A DNA stretch of 64,000 nt. Origin: Brachionus rotundiformis. Its lineage: Eukaryota > Rotifera > Eurotatoria > Ploima > Brachionidae. The notes below the pieces were generated by a model. That model was given only the letters and a program-made list of their open reading frames with translations, was not told where the DNA came from and made no database searches. The stretch lies in assembly GCA_016802295.1 (NCBI GenBank), contig JAESIW010000137.1, positions 5,272,146-5,336,145 on the forward strand, written 5' to 3'. Both the position numbers and the translations under genes were made by a program. Below, in pieces: positions 35,801 through 49,800 of the stretch. Within the stretch, counting starts at the first letter, position 1. Each line of letters opens with the position of its first letter.

Positions 35801-37110
35801 AGAGTGTCAAGCATGAATGATTTAAATATTCAGACATAAATTAAGTTTTTATATATTTTGAATTATTGTTTATTTAATTTAAAGGTAATAAAAAAATTAT
35901 TCTTGTTTAAAAGTCATAACATATTGTAAATGTATTTTTAATTCTTTTTATTCTATAAAATCTTATTAATTTTTGTCGTAGTTTATTAAAATACATATTT
36001 TTTTACATTGTTTTCGGAAATTTGTTCGGTATAGAATTTACCATCAAATTAATTATTTTGTCAAGATTTTAATAAATTAATCTAATCCAGCTAATTTATT
36101 TATCCTGAACATATACTCAAAGTCAAATTTTCCATTTTAAGTACTTCCAGTCATCAGCAATCAATTTTTAAAAAGTATTCTTAATTCGTTATATAAATAC
36201 TGAACTTCAATCATCATTTATAAGCATTTATATAATTTATAAATAAAATCTTATTTGTTTTTGTCTTTTTCAATTAATAATTTATTTATTTTTAAAAATT
36301 TCTGATAGAAATTGTTTTAGATAAACAGGTAAACATGTAAGAAAGCAGTGTTGTTTTTGTTAACGTTTGTTTATGCTAGCAAAGCTAGTAAATTTGTAAT
36401 TTTGAGACTCAAAAATCATAAATTATAATTCGATTATAAAAAATTCATTTTTTTAAATTTTTTTTAGATTTGACTTGAAATGGACAAAAGCTGAATAGTT
36501 CACAAAGTAAAATTATAATCTTATCAGTGTTATTGAAGTAATTTGCTCTACACTCTTAATAATGCGATTTTTAGTCAATGTTCTATTTGGAATATGCTAA
36601 GACTGGATGAAATTTCAGATTTTAGTTTCCACAAACACGTCAGATAGGAAAATAGTGACCGAGATTTTTATCTATCAAAATCAAATAATTTATTTAAATA
36701 TTTCCAACTACACAAGATAATCTAAACATATCAATTTGTTAGGGAGAATTAAATTAGAAATTTTCAATTTGATGTTTTTAAGATAAGATAATAAGATTCA
36801 TTTTAAATCAGTTTATAGATAAACATTAAAATTTGAAAAATGATATATTAATATATTAAACAAAAAAAAAGCCTAAATTTTTATTTAAAATATAAAAATT
36901 TCTTAAATTTTAAACTATTTTAAAATTATGTGCTATTTGGAGTGTTAAAATGTTCTTTTAAAAAATAAGTTAATTGTTTCTATAAGAACAAATTGAACAA
37001 GATTTATTTTATATTGGTTTAAATATTTAAAATAGCCTAAAGATATTCAAATTTTCAGATATTAAATATTTTGATTCAAATGTGTTTTCATCGAATCTAT
37101 TTCAAATCAA
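32870..37110. other. Long intergenic region, no gene recognised
   Basis: About 4.2 kb of AT-rich DNA. Short open frames here (for example 33102-33296 and 35152-35376) are Phe/Ile/Lys-rich and resemble nothing. A 28-base motif at 33774-33801 (GATCAATTATAAGATGCTGG...) recurs with few changes at about 31826-31853. The stretch 34610-34780 is somewhat richer in G and C and may be an eroded mobile element, but I cannot classify it. Confidence 0.4.
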
Positions 37111-39450
37111 ATGATAGTCAAGATTAGACGCTTGGTCATTACCAAAATTCGGCATCTGTCGCTTGCCCGGCTTTGCATTATTTTTTGCGTTCTTACATTT
37201 TTGTTAACATCGTACATTTATGGTCTAGTCGAGGTCAATTCTCATCAAGTTGTTATAAATATTCTTCCATCAAATGAGATTGAAATAGATAACGACTATA
37301 TTCTAGGCGATATTGGTAAACATATCATTCCAAAACCAAGTATCAATGCATCAAAAAGCAAATATAATCATTTAAATGAAAAAAAGATAAAAAGTTTTTT
37401 TAATCGTGTAAATGAAAATCGGGAACAAATCGAACATTTGCTGACCGAGGCCGAGTATAAGCAAAAAACAGAGAAAAAAAATGAATACATAAGCTTAATA
37501 TTGGAAAGACATGACAAATTGAAGAAAGAAATGGAACGTGAGTTGGAACTTCTCAAAAAAGAGGAAGAAAAAAACAAAAATAATCAAAATGCCAAGCAAG
37601 AAAATGAAGATGAAGATGACGAGGACGAAGATGAGACTCGAATTGATCCAAAGGACCTTAAAGTCAAGACTACTCTAAATGACGATGAGTTTGTTTCCAG
37701 GGAAGAAATTATTGGTTTCTTGAAGTTGGAAAAAATTAATCGAAAGTATAAGCATGTTAAAAATGTCGAAGAACTTTTAAAAGATTATAAAAAATTTGAT
37801 CAAAAAAATGAATATGACTTAAAGTAAGACAAATTTAAAAAATTAAAATATCCATTAATTCCAATCACAAAATTGCGTAGTATTTAAAATTTAAGAATAT
37901 CAAATATACCCACACTGAAATATTATATTTTGTTTCTAGTTGACAGGTTATTAATATGTGGCGTGGAAAAGATAGTTTTTTAAATTATTTATTGAAAAAT
38001 TTTTTGAATTGATTGAATGTTAAAAATGATAGTCCAATATTTATCTTATTAAATTTCAAAATAGATTTTAAAATATTGTGTTTAGATCAGTAAATAAGAT
38101 TAATTTTGAAATGATGTAAAATTTAAACCAAATTAATAAATCTAAGATATAAACATATTTTTTAAAATAAAATTTGATCATACTGTAGGATAATTGATAA
38201 TTTTTTTTACTTTATTATAAGCAAATTGCCAAACATTTGGAAAAGCTACCATCAAAAAATCAACGAATTAAAATTGGACAGTAATATAACAAATGTTAGA
38301 AATGTTCTGAATTCAATGTCATCCGAGCTCGTTTTCAGTTGCAGTAAATTTTAAAAAAAAGTTTTTTTTTTTTAAATTATTATATAAAATTATTTTAAAA
38401 AAGTCGAAAAAGAAAGAGGAACTCAAATAAAACTAATTTTAACTCTCTCAGATGGAACTGAAGTATTGGTAAAACCAATGAAGTAATTTAAATTAAAAAT
38501 TTTATCACAAAATTAACTTAAAATCGTTCTTAGAGTTCCAAGAAATTATGAGACACCACCGGATCATTTTTATTTTGTTGACTTTGAACGACACCACGCT
38601 GAAATCGCAGCTTTCCATGTTGATTGGTACAAAAATAATAATTTTATCTAAAATTAAATTTAGCATGTTTTTTTTTGCTAAAAGGTTGCTCGGTTTTTAC
38701 CGTGTCCCTCCGACAGTTGGTAGAGTATTTAACATGACTACTGAGTTGATGCAAAAAGCAGAGTCTGACTTGGAACGGACTTTTTTTATTTCGCCAGGTG
38801 GCAATCTTTGCTTTACAGGTCATTGTTCGTACTACTGTGATTCAACACATGCCACATGCGGCAAACCGAAAGACCGCTTGGAAGGTTCAGTGCAGTTAAT
38901 GCTGCCTGGCAAACCAGTGGTAAAATGGGATACAGTTCGACACCCATACCGAAGGACATACACAAAGAAAAAAAAGGCTGAATGGGAATTAAATGATAAA
39001 TATTGTGAGCAGACAGTTTTCAAAAATATCATCTACCATTCCAAACATTTTTTGGATCTGATGGATTTGTCTATTTTTGACTTTATCACCTCTAACATGG
39101 ATCGTCATCATTACGAAAGAATGATATCTCTGGGCAACGATTCTTTTATGATACATTTAGATAATGGAAGATCATTTGGAAAAATTTTCAGTGATGAAAT
39201 GTCCATTCTAGCTCCTGTTAAACAGTGTTGTTTAATTCGATTTTCAACTTTTAAGCGTTTACAATATTTACATGAAAAAGGATTCAGTAAATTGTTAGAT
39301 CATTCTCTTAAAATTGATCCTTTATATCCGATATTGACTGAGGATCATCTGAAATCAGTGGATAGAAGATTGGTTTTAATTTTTAAGGAATTGATAAAAT
39401 GTGCTGACAAACATGGCTTGAAAAATGTTATCATCGACGATGGTTATTAA
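37111..39450 (+). CDS. FAM20C: FAM20C-type Golgi secretory-pathway protein kinase, 5 exons, 590 aa
   Basis: FAM20C phosphorylates secreted proteins on S-x-E sites in the Golgi lumen. Exons are 37111-37823, 38222-38343, 38404-38482, 38534-38626 and 38685-39450; all joins keep the frame. A type II membrane anchor lies near residues 18-42 ([20 protein letters not shown]). A charged coiled-coil stem and an Asp/Glu run follow. The kinase domain has [22 protein letters not shown] (shown in part: EVLVKPMK, the ATP-binding Lys), [18 protein letters not shown], the catalytic NMDRHHYE (D475) and the metal-binding [10 protein letters not shown] (D495), 20 residues apart as in human (D458/D478). [17 protein letters not shown] and [11 protein letters not shown] favour FAM20C over FAM20B. 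A Trp replaces the usual Arg in AFHVD-W-LLGF, from the exon 4/5 splice. Length equals human (584). NME5 converges 156 bases downstream. Confidence 0.95.
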
Positions 39451-39605
39451 TTTTTTTGTTTTATTTGCTGAATCTCAAATGATTTTAGTCATTTTTAAAT
39501 CAAATGTAATTAATAAAAAACTTCCAAAAAAAAATTGACTCAATTAAATTTTTATTAATTTATTAAAAAAAATAATTAAAATTATATTCAAAAAAATAAA
39601 ATATT

Positions 39606-40226
39606 TTATGATTCAATTACGTTTACTTTACCGCTCACTAGTGGTTTGTAAGGATTGTTTGTCAATAACCAATCTGCCAACCATGTGACCGGATCTTGGG
39701 GCTTTTCCTTGCAAAGTTGAGTTAGAGCTTTTAGAATAGTTGGATTTAGTTTGTTTTCTAAGTAATCTTTGGCAGATTGATCAGTTGGTATCGGCTCAAT
39801 TACACTTCTGCCAAAGAAAAATCGAATTTCTCGTTCAGCATTTAATTCGCTGTCGCTGCCGTGAACTGCATTACATTGCTCATCTCGTCCGTATTTTGCT
39901 CGAATGCTCTCTGGTTGTTCCGCTCTTGCTTTTTCCGAATTTGTGTTACCGATCATGTTTCTCCAACTGGAAATAGCATTTTCTTTGGCAAGTTCCATTA
40001 CCACAATTGGACCGCTGCTCATAAAAGCAACTAAACTTGGAAAAAAAATTTTACTCGAGTGGTCACTGTAAAACTCGCTGCATTGCTCCGGACTTAAATG
40101 AACCCATCGTTTATTTAGAATTGAAAATCCTGCTCTTAAAATTTGATCCTCGATTTCTTCGGCTTTGTTTAATGCATCTGGCTTTATAATTGCCAAAGTT
40201 CTTTGGACATGTATATTGTTATCCAT
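39606..40226 (-). CDS. NME5: NME5, nucleoside diphosphate kinase-like radial spoke protein, single exon, 206 aa
   Basis: NME5 is an axonemal protein of the radial spoke in motile cilia and sperm flagella. The NDK fold spans about residues 9-145: RTLAIIKPDAL, a GFSILNKRWVHLSPEQC helix, SSGPIVVMELA and NAVHGSDS, which keeps the active-site His. Compared with housekeeping NDKs, catalytic-loop residues are altered as in other NME5 proteins, so kinase activity is uncertain. The C-terminus has the DPY-30-like dimerisation/docking motif (YLENKLNPTILKALTQLC, then PQDPVTWLADWLLTNNP), the hallmark of NME5. Length matches human (212). The gene is intronless and its 3' end faces FAM20C. Confidence 0.96.
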   Translation of the reverse strand: MDNNIHVQRTLAIIKPDALNKAEEIEDQILRAGFSILNKRWVHLSPEQCSEFYSDHSSKIFFPSLVAFMSSGPIVVMELAKENAISSWRNMIGNTNSEKARAEQPESIRAKYGRDEQCNAVHGSDSELNAEREIRFFFGRSVIEPIPTDQSAKDYLENKLNPTILKALTQLCKEKPQDPVTWLADWLLTNNPYKPLVSGKVNVIES

Positions 40227-41867
40227 TTTAGTTTATTTAAACGGTATTAGAATCAAATTTTTAATTTTTCTTACAATTTTAGACTATACATAAACTATAA
40301 ACTTTAATAACAATTAATTTTAATAATTTAATCATTGTCTTGGAAACAAAAGCCTCTCTAGAAAAAATGAAATTTTAGATTAAAATGCTTTTTTGGAATA
40401 AAATTGTTAAAAATTGTTTATTCAAACTTTGATGTATTTAATTTAGTGATAAACTTTTATTAGAAAAAAATATTCTATAACAGTAGTTTAAAATAGTTAA
40501 CAAGCCTATTAATTTTCTAATTTTTGGATAAAATTTTTTTATTAAGAAATAAATTCAAAGTGTAATTTACATACTGTATGTCAGATAGTCAAATTATTTT
40601 AAACATCAAAATAATTAATAAATTAAGATAATGATCAAAAATTGAACATGAATTTGTAAATAGTTTGTAAAAATTGTTCTTTTTAGGTCGAAACAAAAAA
40701 TTAAGCAAAAAAAATAACTCTGTTTTTTATTCAAATCCACTTTTCTCAATTTTAGAAACTAGCCGGTCTAATTATTTAAATTGTACTTTTATTTGAAAAT
40801 ATTATTAGTTTTTATTTAAAGAAAGAATAAAAGTTTAATGGTCAAATAGCTATGATGAGTTGTAATTTTAGAAATTTTTAGAGAAATAAAGAAAAAGTTA
40901 GGGCAATCAATCTAAAAATGATTAAAAAAGATTTTTATAGGAGGAATTAGACAGACTTAAATAGATAGAATATTGGCTCGATTACATTTGTTTTTATTAT
41001 AAAAATTGACATTACAATATGAAATTAATCTTCTATTTCAATATAAATTAAACCTTTTAATATTTAATATTTCTATTCAAATCGAAACTTTGAATCATAA
41101 TCATTCATTAATTTTGAAGATAATTAATTTTATATTCAATTTATTTTAGTTAATATTACTAATCAAAATGATAACGTTTGAATATAAATAGGGGCTGTGA
41201 TTATTAGAGTTTTAACTAATATTTTTGCTTCCTCAATGCTCAATGAGTTAATTGTTTGACATTAGTACTAATTATTTTCTAGAAAATGAGTGATATAGGC
41301 TCATTTATCGAGGGTATCGATTCCAAAAAATGGATAAAAATTAAAGCCTTGAATATTTTCACTTATTCAATTAATAAAGTTAAGCTTTTTTATTTTTATT
41401 TAGAGTTGAATATTTTTTATAAAGGAAGCTTTTCTAATCGATTAAGTAGGTTAAGAAATCATTAAGATAAAATAAAATGTCTGAAACAAAACAGCTGAGT
41501 TATAAAATTATACTATACATTTTTCATATTAGATAATTCGTTTTTTATCTCTTTTATACCAGTATTCACAAAATTCTGAACCATATGCCAAATCCAACTC
41601 AAATTCAGAAAAATATTTTTTTTAGTCTATTTCCTCATAAGTTCAAATAAAACTTTTTATCGTTGTCAAAATTATATGATCGATAAATTTATCTATAACT
41701 AAGCTTTTTTAAATTGAATTCTTTGTCTAATCTGACTCAAAAATGAGAATAAGATACTATAACTTAAAAATTAGGCTTTTATTAATTAAAATTTTTTAAA
41801 TTAAAAAAATATATAGAATACATTTTATTCTGAAATTTTACATTATTTAAATTTGCTTAAAAATTAT
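40227..41867. other. Intergenic, nothing recognised
   Basis: About 1.6 kb of AT-rich DNA between the NME5 start and the GPCR 3' end. No open frame of coding quality is seen. Confidence 0.45.
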
Positions 41868-43841
41868 TTAAAGTCGAACTTGGGTGCTTTTGCTATTCCG
41901 GCTTTTGGCCGACTTGGGTTCCAATTTTTTTATTTGAATTGCTCCAACAACCGTGTAGTTGCTACTAAAATGACTTTTTTGCAAATCATAATCACATCTA
42001 AGAATAGAGGCATATGCTCTTAAATAGAAAAAAATAATAATTTTTTGTTAACCAAGTTCAACAAGATTACTTTCTAAAATCTTGGTTGGCAAATCCGTAT
42101 ATTATTGGATTAACACAAGTATTCAAATAAGCAATACAGTTGGATATTACCAGAATAGTTATAAGAACTTCATCGAAATCAACGTTTACAACGTGTTGGA
42201 GAAAAAGCATAACTTGCAATGGACCCCAACATAAAACAAATGAAGAAACAACAACTACAACCATTAAGGTCACTTTTCGCTTCGATTTGCTTACCTGTTT
42301 GCCTTTGGCTTTGCGTAATTTTTTCATCAAAAGACCGTAAATAATGCAGATTGCCAAGAATGGTAGCACATAGGCCGCTATGAAAAATATTGTATAATAA
42401 GTTTTTATTTTAAACTTGGCTGTATCTAATTCAGCTATATCATCCTCAGTTAAATAGTCAAATGATTGCTTAGCAATTATTACATTGTACTTAAGTATGC
42501 ACACAGTTCGATTCTCATTTGGGATAGAATAGCTATACTCTTCCCAAAGTAATAGATGTGGTATATTTAAAATTAGAATTATTAACCACAAAAATGTTAT
42601 TGCTATATTTGCGTTTCTTTGATTGCGTATCGTTGTGCTACCAATTGTATAAATTGCCAAATATCTATCTAATGACATCAAAACCAGCAGCAGTATAATT
42701 ACATATGCAGTTACATTTGACATGTATTGGTATACTTTACAAATCAGATCTCCGAAATACCATTTACTTAAAAGATTGGAATTTTAATTTTTTAAATTAA
42801 TTAGATTAAACGCAAAACATATTGTATTTAATTATTTTTACTTCAATTATCATACATTCTTTATTTTGAATTAAAAGAAAATTAAAATTAATAAGATTTT
42901 CACCTCTATTCAAAAAATGTTACTTAAGTGAATCAAAAGGTTGCTTTTTGATTGATATTTAATGTTCAAATGAGAAAAAGAGATTTTTATTTCGTAAGCT
43001 TAAAAATTTATACAGAAATAATCACAAAAACTAGAGCTTTTTTGGCAAATAAATCAATAATCAATAATAAAACAATTCAATAAATAGAAGTTAAATTTTC
43101 GCTTTTAAAATCTTTGAGGATCTTATTTTTAATCTTTTTTATTCACCAACATAAGTTTGATGCTTGGTATTTAAAAATATATATTTATGATGCAATAAAC
43201 TTGTTTATTGTTTAAGAGATAACATTTTTTTATTTTTAAACTTAAATTAACAAGAATTACAAAGTTCGGAAATACCTGCTGCGTCTATAACTATTTTAAG
43301 TAATTAATATATCTTATTTTGTTTTAACAAATGAATGTTTTCAACTCATATACAATCAAAAGAAATTAAATAATCTGCTATTTTTACACTCTTAATTATT
43401 TATTTTCACCCTTTTATTTTTAAGTTATAAAATAGAACCCTAAAAAAGCTTGTATTTCCTTAATAATATAATTTCAATTTAAATAAATAATCTAAAATTA
43501 TTAAATATAAAAACTTAAAAATTGAAAAGCTAAAAATAAACTTACCTTAAAACATAATTTAAACCGGTAAAAGGAACACATAAAAATATGAATAAAAGCT
43601 CGGCAATCGCTAAATTTAAAATGATAATATTTGTGGTACTTCTCATTTGTTTTTGGAAAAGAAATGTGAGAAGAACGAGAGCGTTTCCAATAAGGCCGAC
43701 AATTATCGAAATGCTGAACGTGATACCGACCAAAATGGCAATTTTGGTTTCAAAACTCAAAAAGTCCATTTCAGTTGTGAGTTGAATAGTGGCGTTGGTC
43801 AAGTTATAGTACAATAACATAGCTTTTGAATTAGAATCCAT
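41868..43841 (-). CDS. Allatostatin-A/galanin-type neuropeptide GPCR, 3 exons, 380 aa
   Basis: Rhodopsin-family peptide receptor. Exons are 43841-43546, 42766-42071 and 42018-41868, joining as NYVL-S-KWYFGDLICKVYQY and QDFRK-AYASILRCDY. The extracellular N-terminus carries N-x-S/T sites (NLTN, NATI). TM1 has GNALVLL, TM2 LNLAIAELLFI, and TM3 ends LMSLDRYLAI with the DRY motif. TM6 has FVLCWGPLQ (CWxP) and TM7 NTCVNPIIYGF (NPxxY). Conserved Cys in GDLIC (TM3) and RTVC (loop 2) would form the usual disulfide. The pattern PFTGLNYVL-WYFGD-C-K, plus CWGP and AYLN-CVNPIIY, is that of allatostatin-A/galanin receptors. The third intracellular loop is short and basic (KKLRKAKGKQVSKSKRK), and palmitoylation is possible at ILRC. 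The peptide ligand cannot be proven from sequence; other galanin-like peptides are possible. Confidence 0.88.
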
Positions 43842-46800
43842 ATTTTTTAAACTTCAATCTTCTATCTAATAAATTTGCTTAATAAGCATATTAATCTATA
43901 TATAAAATAATGGTTAGATTTAAAAATCGATTTAAATAGAAATTTTAATTTGTTTAAATGAAAGAAAAATTTTTTGATTCTTGGATTTATAGATCTTTAA
44001 GACTAAAATTTAAGTATAATTTATCTCTAATAATGATTTATGAAATTATCTTACATAAAATTCTTGAGTTTTTAGAAACCATATTGAATCAGTAATTAGT
44101 TTAACTTAAACAAACAGCTGTATGTTTAGTTGTAATTAATCATACAAGTAATATACGATTTATTTAATTGGACTTTAATTTTTTTAAAAACAAAAAACAA
44201 GACAGCTAATTCATTTAAAAAATTAAGTACTTATAAATTTATTCAGAAAACCTTGTATAATTATTTTTCAAAAAAAATATTTGAATCAAAGACTAAATAT
44301 GTTTTAAAAAATAAATTTCGAAAATAAATTTTAGTAATGGGCATTATCAAATATCAATTTAAACGCTTCGTTTTAATATAGCGGTAAAATTCAATTTAAA
44401 ATAATTAGTCAACAGTTAGATGATCCATTCTAAACTAAAAGCATTGGTTTTAATTTTATTTTCACTTGTTGTAGTTTACATTTAAATAAATGAATTAGTC
44501 GTGTTTTCTTACATACTTAATTAAATTTTTGGTTAATTTAGTAGAAATATTTATAAGTAAATTAATTTTAAAATTTTATTGTCCTAAACGATATCAGAAA
44601 ATTTCTAAGTACATATTCATGAGCTTTATTTGACTGCCAACGCCCAATCTTTTTATCAGTTCTTCTTACCAAACGAAGTAGTTAATATAATTGATTGTCC
44701 TTATCTTGATCAAAATTAGATCTGATAAAAACGCCAAAATCTTGGATTGCATGCCTATGTAAATAAGGGTTTATAAACCGTGAGATCTACTTTAAATAAG
44801 GATAATTCTAATAATATAAATGATTAAATTGTCTAATCTTTAGATAAAGAGTTTGAGGTCCAATTTTTATTTGAGAGATCAAAAAATGCTTATAATAGTA
44901 AAGATATTGCTTTCAATTTTGGTCAAGATGGTTAAAAAATATTTGATTACCTAAAATCAAAGTCTTAATATTAGCATTAATAACAAAAATTAATAAAATA
45001 AATTCCTGAAATGAATCCCAGTCTTGATCATGAGCAAGTAACTCGTGCAACTGAGAGAAATTTTACACGGTAATTAATTTTTAATTACCAAACAGATACT
45101 GAAATCTTAAATTTGAGTCTTAAAAAGAATTGAAATTATTTTGATATTTTATCAAAAATTAATGATTAGAGAAAAAAAATTGAAAATTTGAATTAATTTA
45201 AGAATTATATAAAATAAAGAATGATTTTTGTCTCAGTCTAATATTTAATGATGAGATTTGGAGTGAATGGTCGGCTTTATTTCAAACAAATTTTTTTTTA
45301 ATTAAAGAAATAAAATTTAAATAATTTAAAACCGATTGAATAATTTAATGAATTTTATAAGATTAAATAATAGTTAGAATAATATTTATTTTTAAAACAT
45401 GATTTATGTCGATCCATCAAGATAAACTTAATTAGTTGATTAAAAGGCATGCTTTATTAAACATCTCGGATCCAGTCCTCGTTATTAAGTGCTTCCGTGC
45501 TCCATTTTAAATTTAAGGGATTAAATTATTAAACTTAAATCGAGCATTTGTATTAAATGAGAATTCTAATTAAATTAATTTAAAAGTTTTTAAAAATTGA
45601 ACTTTAAATCGATATTGATTATCTAATCTAAGACAATTAAAGTTTCTTGATTTCAGAGGAACTTAAATTTTATTTTTAATTTCCTCTTTTGTAAAATATG
45701 GCAAAAACGATAGCTTAAAGATGGTTGTCAAATTAAAGCCTTTTTTTTTTTAAGATTCTTAACTAATGACGATAGTATCTTCAACTAAGTACACTAGGAT
45801 TTGATTTTAAATTTTAGCTTAACTAAATTAAATAAAAATAAAATTCTGCGAAAAAATCCTATTAATATTCTAATTGTCGTAATTAAATATCTTAAAATAA
45901 GGATAATTAAAGATTTTTTAGAAATTTTAATTACAACTTTTGCTAAGGAGTTTATTTTAATTATATAAAATTAAAAAAATATACATGTAATTTATTGCTG
46001 TTAATTATAACCCGCATATAATTTCGTAAAAAATCCTAATTCAAGATTAAAGATTCAAAATTATTCGAAATAACTATAATTCCATATTAATTTAGTTAAT
46101 TTCTGTATTCAGTTCAAAATCTATTCTAAACTTTGAGGTAAATAATACCCTTCCTCAAATGAATATTAGCTAATATCGACTTTATTGAAAAAAATTATAT
46201 AACAGACAAATTTTCCCTTAGTATCAAAAATTCTCAACTGATTTAAAAAAAAATGCTCATTTTGTTTGCTTTCATTACATATAAATCTAATTATCCATTC
46301 TGGTATTTGTTTTTTATCCAGATTTTATTCCAATAAAGCTCAATACTCAGCAATAAAGTGTATGATATAAATAAACCCATTTGTTTATATTCAATTATCA
46401 AAATTCAACAATATGTTTTAAATTTAAGTGTCCATGCACCTTTTTTTCCAAATCATCTTTTAAATTTTAGAATGAAAAAAAACTAATTCACTAAAAATAA
46501 TACTTTCAATTGATTAAAGAAAAAACTTGTTAATTCTTATTAAACTATTTTCATTTAGAAATCTCGATTAAAATATCAAAATGATTAAAAATATAATTAT
46601 ACAAAAATTTTAAAATGTTATTTTGGATTAAATTTTAATTGTGTAAACTGCTCACTTGACATATACTTTGCTTATCAAGGCCTAAATTGAAGCCTTTTTC
46701 TAGGTCTCTTTTAATTCAACGTTAATTTATAATTTTATTTTTCGTCGCTATTTTTTTTTATTAGCTGTGATTAATTCTTAATATTATTGCTTATATAAAT

Positions 46801-49800
46801 AAATAACTTCACTCTAATTCTAGAAATTAACTCAATTTTCTAAATAGGATCAAGAGATTGTTTTGGAAATAAAGTCTTTGATTGCATTTGACATAAATAA
46901 ATAACAAATAAATAATTTATTCAGGAAAAGAAATTTGCTTCTTTGATTTATAAGTATCTAAAATTAGTGCGTCTAAAAATTTAAAAAAAATATATTTAAA
47001 AAAAGCATTAAATATAAAAAATTTGCCTGCAACCAATTTGTTACCATTGAGTAACATTCTCACGAAATTTTTATGATTACATGGGATTAAATACACTAAA
47101 TTTCCTAATTTATAACCTTTTTTCCATCACCAAAAGCATAATTGCAAAAAAAAGAGGCTTAATTAACAAAATCTTAATTAGATATTTAAACAAAGTTATA
47201 AAATTTTAAATAAAAATGTAAAATAATATTAGTCCAATACAAAAATTTCAATCAAAAAAATTGATGTTATATTGTGGTATCTAAAATAAATATTTAATTA
47301 GTAAAGTAACTTCCGTGTAATACGATAAGCTGAAATTTTGGTATCTTGAGTTTCAAATTTTTTTCAAGTTTTTAATAAAGCTTTTGATTTTTTTGAAGTT
47401 CTTTCCTTGATTGGAATTTTATTAAAAAAAGAAATTCTAATACGGATCCTGAAATATCTTTAAAAAAGGAATTTTTAAAATGAATTATTAATGTTTTCTT
47501 TATGTGAAAAGAAAAATTTTCTTGTTTTAATTTTTATAGAAAGTGCTAATTAAATTACAATTATAATCAACAAATTAAAAAAAAATTATATTAATCGAAT
47601 AGATACAATGACGTCAATTAACTATTCACTTTTTATATATTTTTTTTCATCTGAGATTATCTCATTTTATATTTCGTTTGCTTCAAAATAACTTTTAAAA
47701 TCTATATTTTTATGTCGTAAATACAAAAAAGATTTAATATTTTGAAAATAATCTTCTAAATTCAATTTTAAATTAACTAACGAAAAAAGCTTATCCAATT
47801 TTCACTAATTAAAATTGACAAATCAACTTATCATGGTTTATAAGATAAAATTTAGCTCTATATTATTTAAACATGTATTATCATGTATTTGATTTTAAGA
47901 TAGAATTTAGTAAGAGAAATTCTTTTATTAATAATTTTGTCTTAATAAAAATAAAATTGGATATGCTTTCACTTTTTAAGGAAATAAACAAAAATAAACA
48001 ATATTCAATTTAGTTAAATTAGTGGTACAATAATAATTACTTGCTTATTTTAGATTGTACCTTGAATAATGAGATAATTTTAATTTTTTACCTAATTTTA
48101 CTGTAAGCTTCAATTGACAAAATAGCTTTTTTTTATAAAATTAAGCCATTTTAGTAGCAATTTTCATGGCTAAATAAGAAACTGATTTTAATTTATTTTC
48201 CAAAACAAGAATATATCGTGTATTTATTTTTTAGAATAATTCATGAGTTTTTTTCATTAATCACGAATCTTCTGACAACAATCACACTAAATATCAAAAA
48301 TTTTGAATTGAATTTAAACAATTTACTAAAATACAAATTCCAAAAAAATATTCTTTTTTGGTAGAAATTTTTGTTTGTAAACTAGATTTGTTATAGACTA
48401 TATTGATCATGAAATCAATTTGGCTGAATAATTTCAATTATTTATAAAATATTCCTAATTTGGCATGAGATATAATTTGGAGAAAAAATTTATTTTTGAA
48501 ATTTGAATGTAATTTATAGATGCCTTGATGTTGATAAAAATGTCATAATAATGATATGACAAAGTTCCAAGCGAGCTTTATTAATACAAGATGTTCGTGA
48601 TAAACCATTAATTTAATAAATATTAATTATTTAAATATATATTTTGATGATTGCTTCTGGGTTCATCAAGTTTCTAAGCAAAATTACCTTTCGATTAGAA
48701 ATATAAAAAATGACGCTTCCCTCACAAAAACGCCACAAGTATTAAAATTCTGAAAGTCTGCAGACAACGACGACTTAAAGTGCCTCGGGAGTTTAATTAA
48801 ATATTTTCCTTATTGAATAATAATTTATAAAAAAATGTTTTTTCTCTAATAATAATCTGATTTATGGGTGCAAAACAAATTTTTTTTACCACTCTTTATA
48901 GAACATTATTTATATTCATCCCTTCTCGATGAATCGGATACTTTATTGTCTTCTTTTATTGATAATTAAACATGAGATTTCTTACAATATAAATATTTAT
49001 AAACCTAGGATAAATTGTTTTGGGCATTGTCAGTCCCACTTTAACTTGTCGCTAATATATTTGGAAAATAGGAAAATATCTTTGAATAGAAAATAACATG
49101 AAATAAAAATAATTAAATAACTATAGCTATTAAAATCGAGTCTGTTGTTTGTAGGAAAGTCTTTTAAAATATGTAAATTCTTATAAGCTTAATTATTTTA
49201 ATCAATCAAACACTAAAAAATATTGAATTTAAAAATTAAATTAATTAAAAGCGAGCGATTACATACAAATGCTTAACATACCAACATTATGTCCCCACAT
49301 TAAACATATGAATTTCTTGCTTCTTTTTCAATTATAAACTTAGCTGGAAGTTATTAATAAATTTGTTGCATTAAGGAACAAATTTAGTTTTATCTTTTGT
49401 TATGAATCATTCTGAAAGATATAAAGTTTTTTGAAATCTTGTCGAAATTGTTTTGTTAAAATTTATCATAAAAAGCATTAATTTTTGAATATTAAGTTGA
49501 AATTTAGTTTTAGTTCTTACTTAATAATCAATTGAGCGATTTTGATTTGGAAAACGTCTAATGAATTAAGTAATTAGTTGAAATGGATCAGATCCGTATA
49601 ATTTGCTGAATTTTGTTTTTTAGAAACACACAGAAAACAACTAATGTATTAAACGTCTTGCCAAAAATAAATTTTATAATTTTTCTTTAAATAATATTTA
49701 TTTAAAAATAAAGAAATTAATCGGAATAACTTAAATTAAATACTTCTAAATTAGAAATGAATACTATTTTTATATATGCAATTATCGGAACGTAATTCCT

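Noticed and set aside
42067..43841. Two GPCR fragments as separate or broken genes
   Set aside because: The donor after NYVL and the acceptor before KWYFGD give a continuous seven-helix receptor, and a third exon supplies the C-terminal tail.
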